NCBI GenBank assembly: GCA_026196575.1
Contig: JAPHSX010000042.1
Span: 1-49,291, forward strand
DNA length: 49,291 nucleotides
From: Gammaproteobacteria bacterium
Lineage (GTDB): Bacteria > Pseudomonadota > Gammaproteobacteria > Thiohalomonadales > Thiohalomonadaceae
Reading direction: 5' to 3'
Both the position numbers and the translations under genes were made by a program. Each line of letters starts with the position of its first letter. Position 1 is the first letter of the stretch. This document shows positions 46,913 to 49,291 of this stretch, in pieces. Below the pieces are notes generated by a model. It saw only the letters and a program-made list of their open reading frames with translations. It made no database searches and was not told where the DNA came from.

Positions 46913-49135
46913 ATGGCCGACTACCTCGCCCCCGCGCTAACCACACCCGTCGTACTCGCCACCGGGTACGTCCCGCCACTGCTCACCACCCCCGTGGTGC
47001 TGTGTCAGGACGCCGTCACCACCGTCAACGCAACCCTCACCGCCACCCTGCCAGCGCCCGCGCTCGCGCTCACCCTGCAGGCCACAGGCGGGATCAGCCG
47101 CTCCTTCCTGCAGGCCACCCTCCCAGCCGTCGCCCTGCCAGCGCTCACCCTCACCGCCGTCGGCCTGCGCCTGCACGCCGCCTACATCGCCGCCCCCCTG
47201 CCAGCGCCCGCCCTCAACCTCGCCCTGGCCGCGCAGGGCAGTCAGGATATCGACCTCCCCGATGCCGATGGCACCCGCGCAACCGCCCCCCATCGCCACC
47301 GGGAGCACACCGCCAACCCCGCCGCACTCCCCTGGACCGAGGCACGTCGCACCGCGCTAAAGCAGGCCGCTCCCCATACCGCAGCCCTGCCGCTGCGCCG
47401 TGGCTGGACGATCGCCGCCCAACAGATGCTATCCCTGCACCGCGCCGCCAGCGCCCCGCACGGCCACGCCCTGGGCGTCACTGCCCGCAGCAGCGCAGAG
47501 CACCACGAAACACAGCGCACCACCCGCATCCTTGGTGCAGGGCACCACCACGCCCTCCCGCTCGGCTATGGCACCACCACCCCCCATGCCGAATACATCC
47601 GTCGCCGCCAGCACCTCACCACCGCCCAGGCGCAGATGCTCCCCACCGCCAGCGCCCTCAGTGCTGGCCACCACCACGGGATCGCTCTCGCCAAACGCAC
47701 CACCCAACGCCACGCCCAGGCCATCCCGCTACCCGTCGGCTACTGGCAGGCCACCTATCAGCCGCCAGAACAACCCGTCACCCAGTACAGCAGCCCGGTG
47801 GCTATCCGCTTCTGCTACAACGCCGCCACCGCCGCCATGCTCTTCGGCTGCCCACCCGCCACCGCGCGGCCAGACATCATCGTACCCGTCAGGAGGGTCT
47901 ACTACATGGTCCACGATATTTATGTCACCCGCTTGTCAGACAGCCAGCAGGTGCCCGCGCGTCAGCTGGAGATCGCGCTCGATGCCGACAGTCATACCTG
48001 GAGCTGCAATACCACGCTGGTGGGGCGCGATGCACTCGACCTGGTGCAGCCTGATATACCGGGTCAGCCGGTAATCCTGGTGGCGCACATCAACGGATAT
48101 GATTGGCACATCATCGTTGACCAGTGGCGAGAGTCCAGGCAGTTTGGCTCGACCGGCATCAGTGCCACCGGCCACGGCCTCACGGCAGAGATCAACGCGC
48201 CGTGGGTGCTGCCAGAGAGCGGTACAGTCGGCAGTCAGATGACGTTGCAGCAGGTATTCGCCGCGCTACTGCCCTTCGGATCCGGCTGGAGCATCAGCTG
48301 GGATACCAGGGCCCCTGACTGGATCGTCCCTGCAGGCGCCTGGAGCTGGACCAGCAAAACGCCCATATCCGCGATCCACAGCGCGGCTGCCGAGCTGGGT
48401 CTTGTCATCGTGCCAGATCGCGCCACACGCACTCTTACCGTGATGCCGCGCTATCCAGTAGCACCATGGGCCTACGACACGGCCATCCCGGATATCGTCA
48501 TCCCAGAGCAGGCGATCACTCGCTACGAACGGCAACAGCCGGCCCCGGCGCAGGCCAACGCGATCTATATCCACGGCAGCGACGTGGGCGGTGTCATCGG
48601 ACAGGTGACACGCAGCGGCACAGCCGGTGATCGCATGGCCGCCACCGTCAGCCACCCGCTCGTCACCCACAGCGACGCTGCCCGCCTGCTCGGCACCCGT
48701 CGCCTGGCAGCAGAGCACCAGCAACCATCCTGGCGCAGCATAACCATGCCGCTCGGTGGAGAGCTGCCCCTGGCCGAGATAGGCCAGCTGCTCGAGATAG
48801 ACGCAGGGGTCAGAACGGAGAGGGCAGTGATAGCAGGAGTCCGTATCAGCGCCACGGCAGATGAGCGCAGCACCACCGTCCGCCAGCAGCTCAGCCTTGG
48901 CGAGAACACCGACAACCGCTGGGCGCGATTCCGCAGCCTCATTCCTGGTAGCCCGACCATGCTAGGAGAAATCACCGTCACCGACGCCAGCACAGGAACC
49001 GTTACTGCCAGCCTACTTGGCGGCGGCACTATCCGCGCAAGGGGTGCAGGCAACGTAGGAGATAAAATCTACATTCGCGATGGCGTAGTGCAGGGGCAGG
49101 CGCCATCGCTACCGAGCTATGCAATCGAGGTCTGA
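46913..49135 (+). CDS. Central tail hub/host-specificity-like protein with His-rich N-terminal modules
   Basis: 740 residues. Residues 1-115 hold three similar Ala/Leu/Pro-rich repeats (TLPAPALALTLQATG type, near 43, 63 and 95). Residues about 120-275 are His-rich, with GHHHALPLG and GHHHGIALA about 40 residues apart in a repeating frame. From about 320 on comes a beta-rich part (VYYMVHDIYVTRLS, IPEQAITRYERQQPAPAQAN, LLGTRRLAAEHQQPSWRSI) like phage tail-hub proteins. His-rich iron-binding tips are known in other phages; this is a possible parallel. Last phage gene before attR. Confidence 0.65.
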   Translation: MADYLAPALTTPVVLATGYVPPLLTTPVVLCQDAVTTVNATLTATLPAPALALTLQATGGISRSFLQATLPAVALPALTLTAVGLRLHAAYIAAPLPAPALNLALAAQGSQDIDLPDADGTRATAPHRHREHTANPAALPWTEARRTALKQAAPHTAALPLRRGWTIAAQQMLSLHRAASAPHGHALGVTARSSAEHHETQRTTRILGAGHHHALPLGYGTTTPHAEYIRRRQHLTTAQAQMLPTASALSAGHHHGIALAKRTTQRHAQAIPLPVGYWQATYQPPEQPVTQYSSPVAIRFCYNAATAAMLFGCPPATARPDIIVPVRRVYYMVHDIYVTRLSDSQQVPARQLEIALDADSHTWSCNTTLVGRDALDLVQPDIPGQPVILVAHINGYDWHIIVDQWRESRQFGSTGISATGHGLTAEINAPWVLPESGTVGSQMTLQQVFAALLPFGSGWSISWDTRAPDWIVPAGAWSWTSKTPISAIHSAAAELGLVIVPDRATRTLTVMPRYPVAPWAYDTAIPDIVIPEQAITRYERQQPAPAQANAIYIHGSDVGGVIGQVTRSGTAGDRMAATVSHPLVTHSDAARLLGTRRLAAEHQQPSWRSITMPLGGELPLAEIGQLLEIDAGVRTERAVIAGVRISATADERSTTVRQQLSLGENTDNRWARFRSLIPGSPTMLGEITVTDASTGTVTASLLGGGTIRARGAGNVGDKIYIRDGVVQGQAPSLPSYAIEV

Positions 49136-49238
49136 TCTCCGTAAAATATCGCTATAACTTGTTGGTTGTGTGTTGCTTGATTCTGGTTTATGCGTAATAA
49201 TGCGAACCATAAATCATTGATTTTAATTGTCTGTGAGC
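49136..49238. other. Right attachment arm, with IHF-like site
   Basis: No coding sequence. AT-rich DNA between the last gene and the attR core. On the minus strand AATCAATGATTTA (49210-49222) fits the IHF consensus WATCAANNNNTTR exactly and lies 16 bases from the core. IHF bending is required by many tyrosine-integrase systems. No terminator was seen after the tail hub gene. Confidence 0.5.
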
Positions 49239-49291
49239 CTGACTTTTAATCAGTTGGTCGCAGGTTCGAATCCCGCACGGCCCACCATATA
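49239..49291 (+). repeat. attR: attR core, 53-bp direct repeat
   Basis: Identical to 1-53. The preceding DNA (49136-49238) is not a tRNA 5' half, so this is the incomplete, duplicated copy of the tRNA-Lys end, and the phage/host boundary is here. The identity over 53 of 53 bases argues for a recent or still functional insertion. Confidence 0.95.

Overview
The window is one complete temperate siphovirus-type prophage. Positions 1-53 and 49239-49291 are identical direct copies of the 3' half of a tRNA-Lys(UUU) gene including CCA, so they are attL and attR. The bacterial chromosome lies just outside. The tRNA resembles gammaproteobacterial tRNA-Lys and the DNA is G+C-rich, so the host is probably a moderately high-GC gammaproteobacterium. 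The species cannot be named from this sequence.

Layout. (1) 126-13764, minus strand: a long early-left operon, mostly of ATGA/GTGA-overlapping genes, driven by a canonical promoter at 13873-13901 that is covered by two repressor operators. Starting from the promoter it holds four small genes, a Gp3-like/RDF-family protein, an SbcD-like nuclease, an integron island, an SbcC-like ATPase, an RdgC-FtsK-gamma fusion, a C39-like peptidase, an HNH nuclease, an MT-A70 adenine methyltransferase, DUF4406 and TSCPD proteins, a possible excisionase and the phage integrase. (2) 13973-15225, plus strand: three probable lysogenic-conversion genes coding for envelope-type proteins. (3) 15239-17542: the immunity region, with a CI-like repressor in line with a HipA-like kinase and a partner gene, three operators, and a Cro-like gene. 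(4) 17617-24518: two small leftward genes, a tR1-like terminator, a CII-like regulator, helicase, VRR-NUC nuclease, TOPRIM/DUF927 primase-helicase, an iteron-rich replication origin and a Q-like late regulator. (5) 24521-26240: late promoter with tandem terminators, then the lysis genes with embedded Rz/Rz1. (6) 26376-49135: lambda-type packaging and head genes (Nu1, A, W, B, C/Nu3, D, E, Z, U analogues), then tail genes, interrupted by a reverse-strand membrane-protein gene at 36449-36661.

The most unusual part is 7702-9583. An intact integron integrase (IntI) with an attI-like site is followed by three tiny cassettes, each with its own attC. For every cassette the first seven bases are perfectly complementary to the R'' box of that cassette's own attC. 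The two well-formed attC sites are both 123 bp and each carries one unpaired base at the same place in the L box. The cassette ORFs run backwards compared with ordinary integrons, toward intI and with the phage early operon. The attC itself supplies their Shine-Dalgarno sequence, start codon and a shared N-terminus. The island lies between the SbcD-like and SbcC-like genes. A second unusual gene is RdgC fused to the KOPS-reading gamma domain of FtsK.

Overall logic: in the lysogen, repressor bound at five 16-bp operators should silence the left operon and Cro. It should leave the repressor-kinase-partner transcript on. On induction, the left operon supplies recombination and excision functions, the right operon supplies replication, and the Q-like protein lets late transcription run through lysis, head and tail genes.
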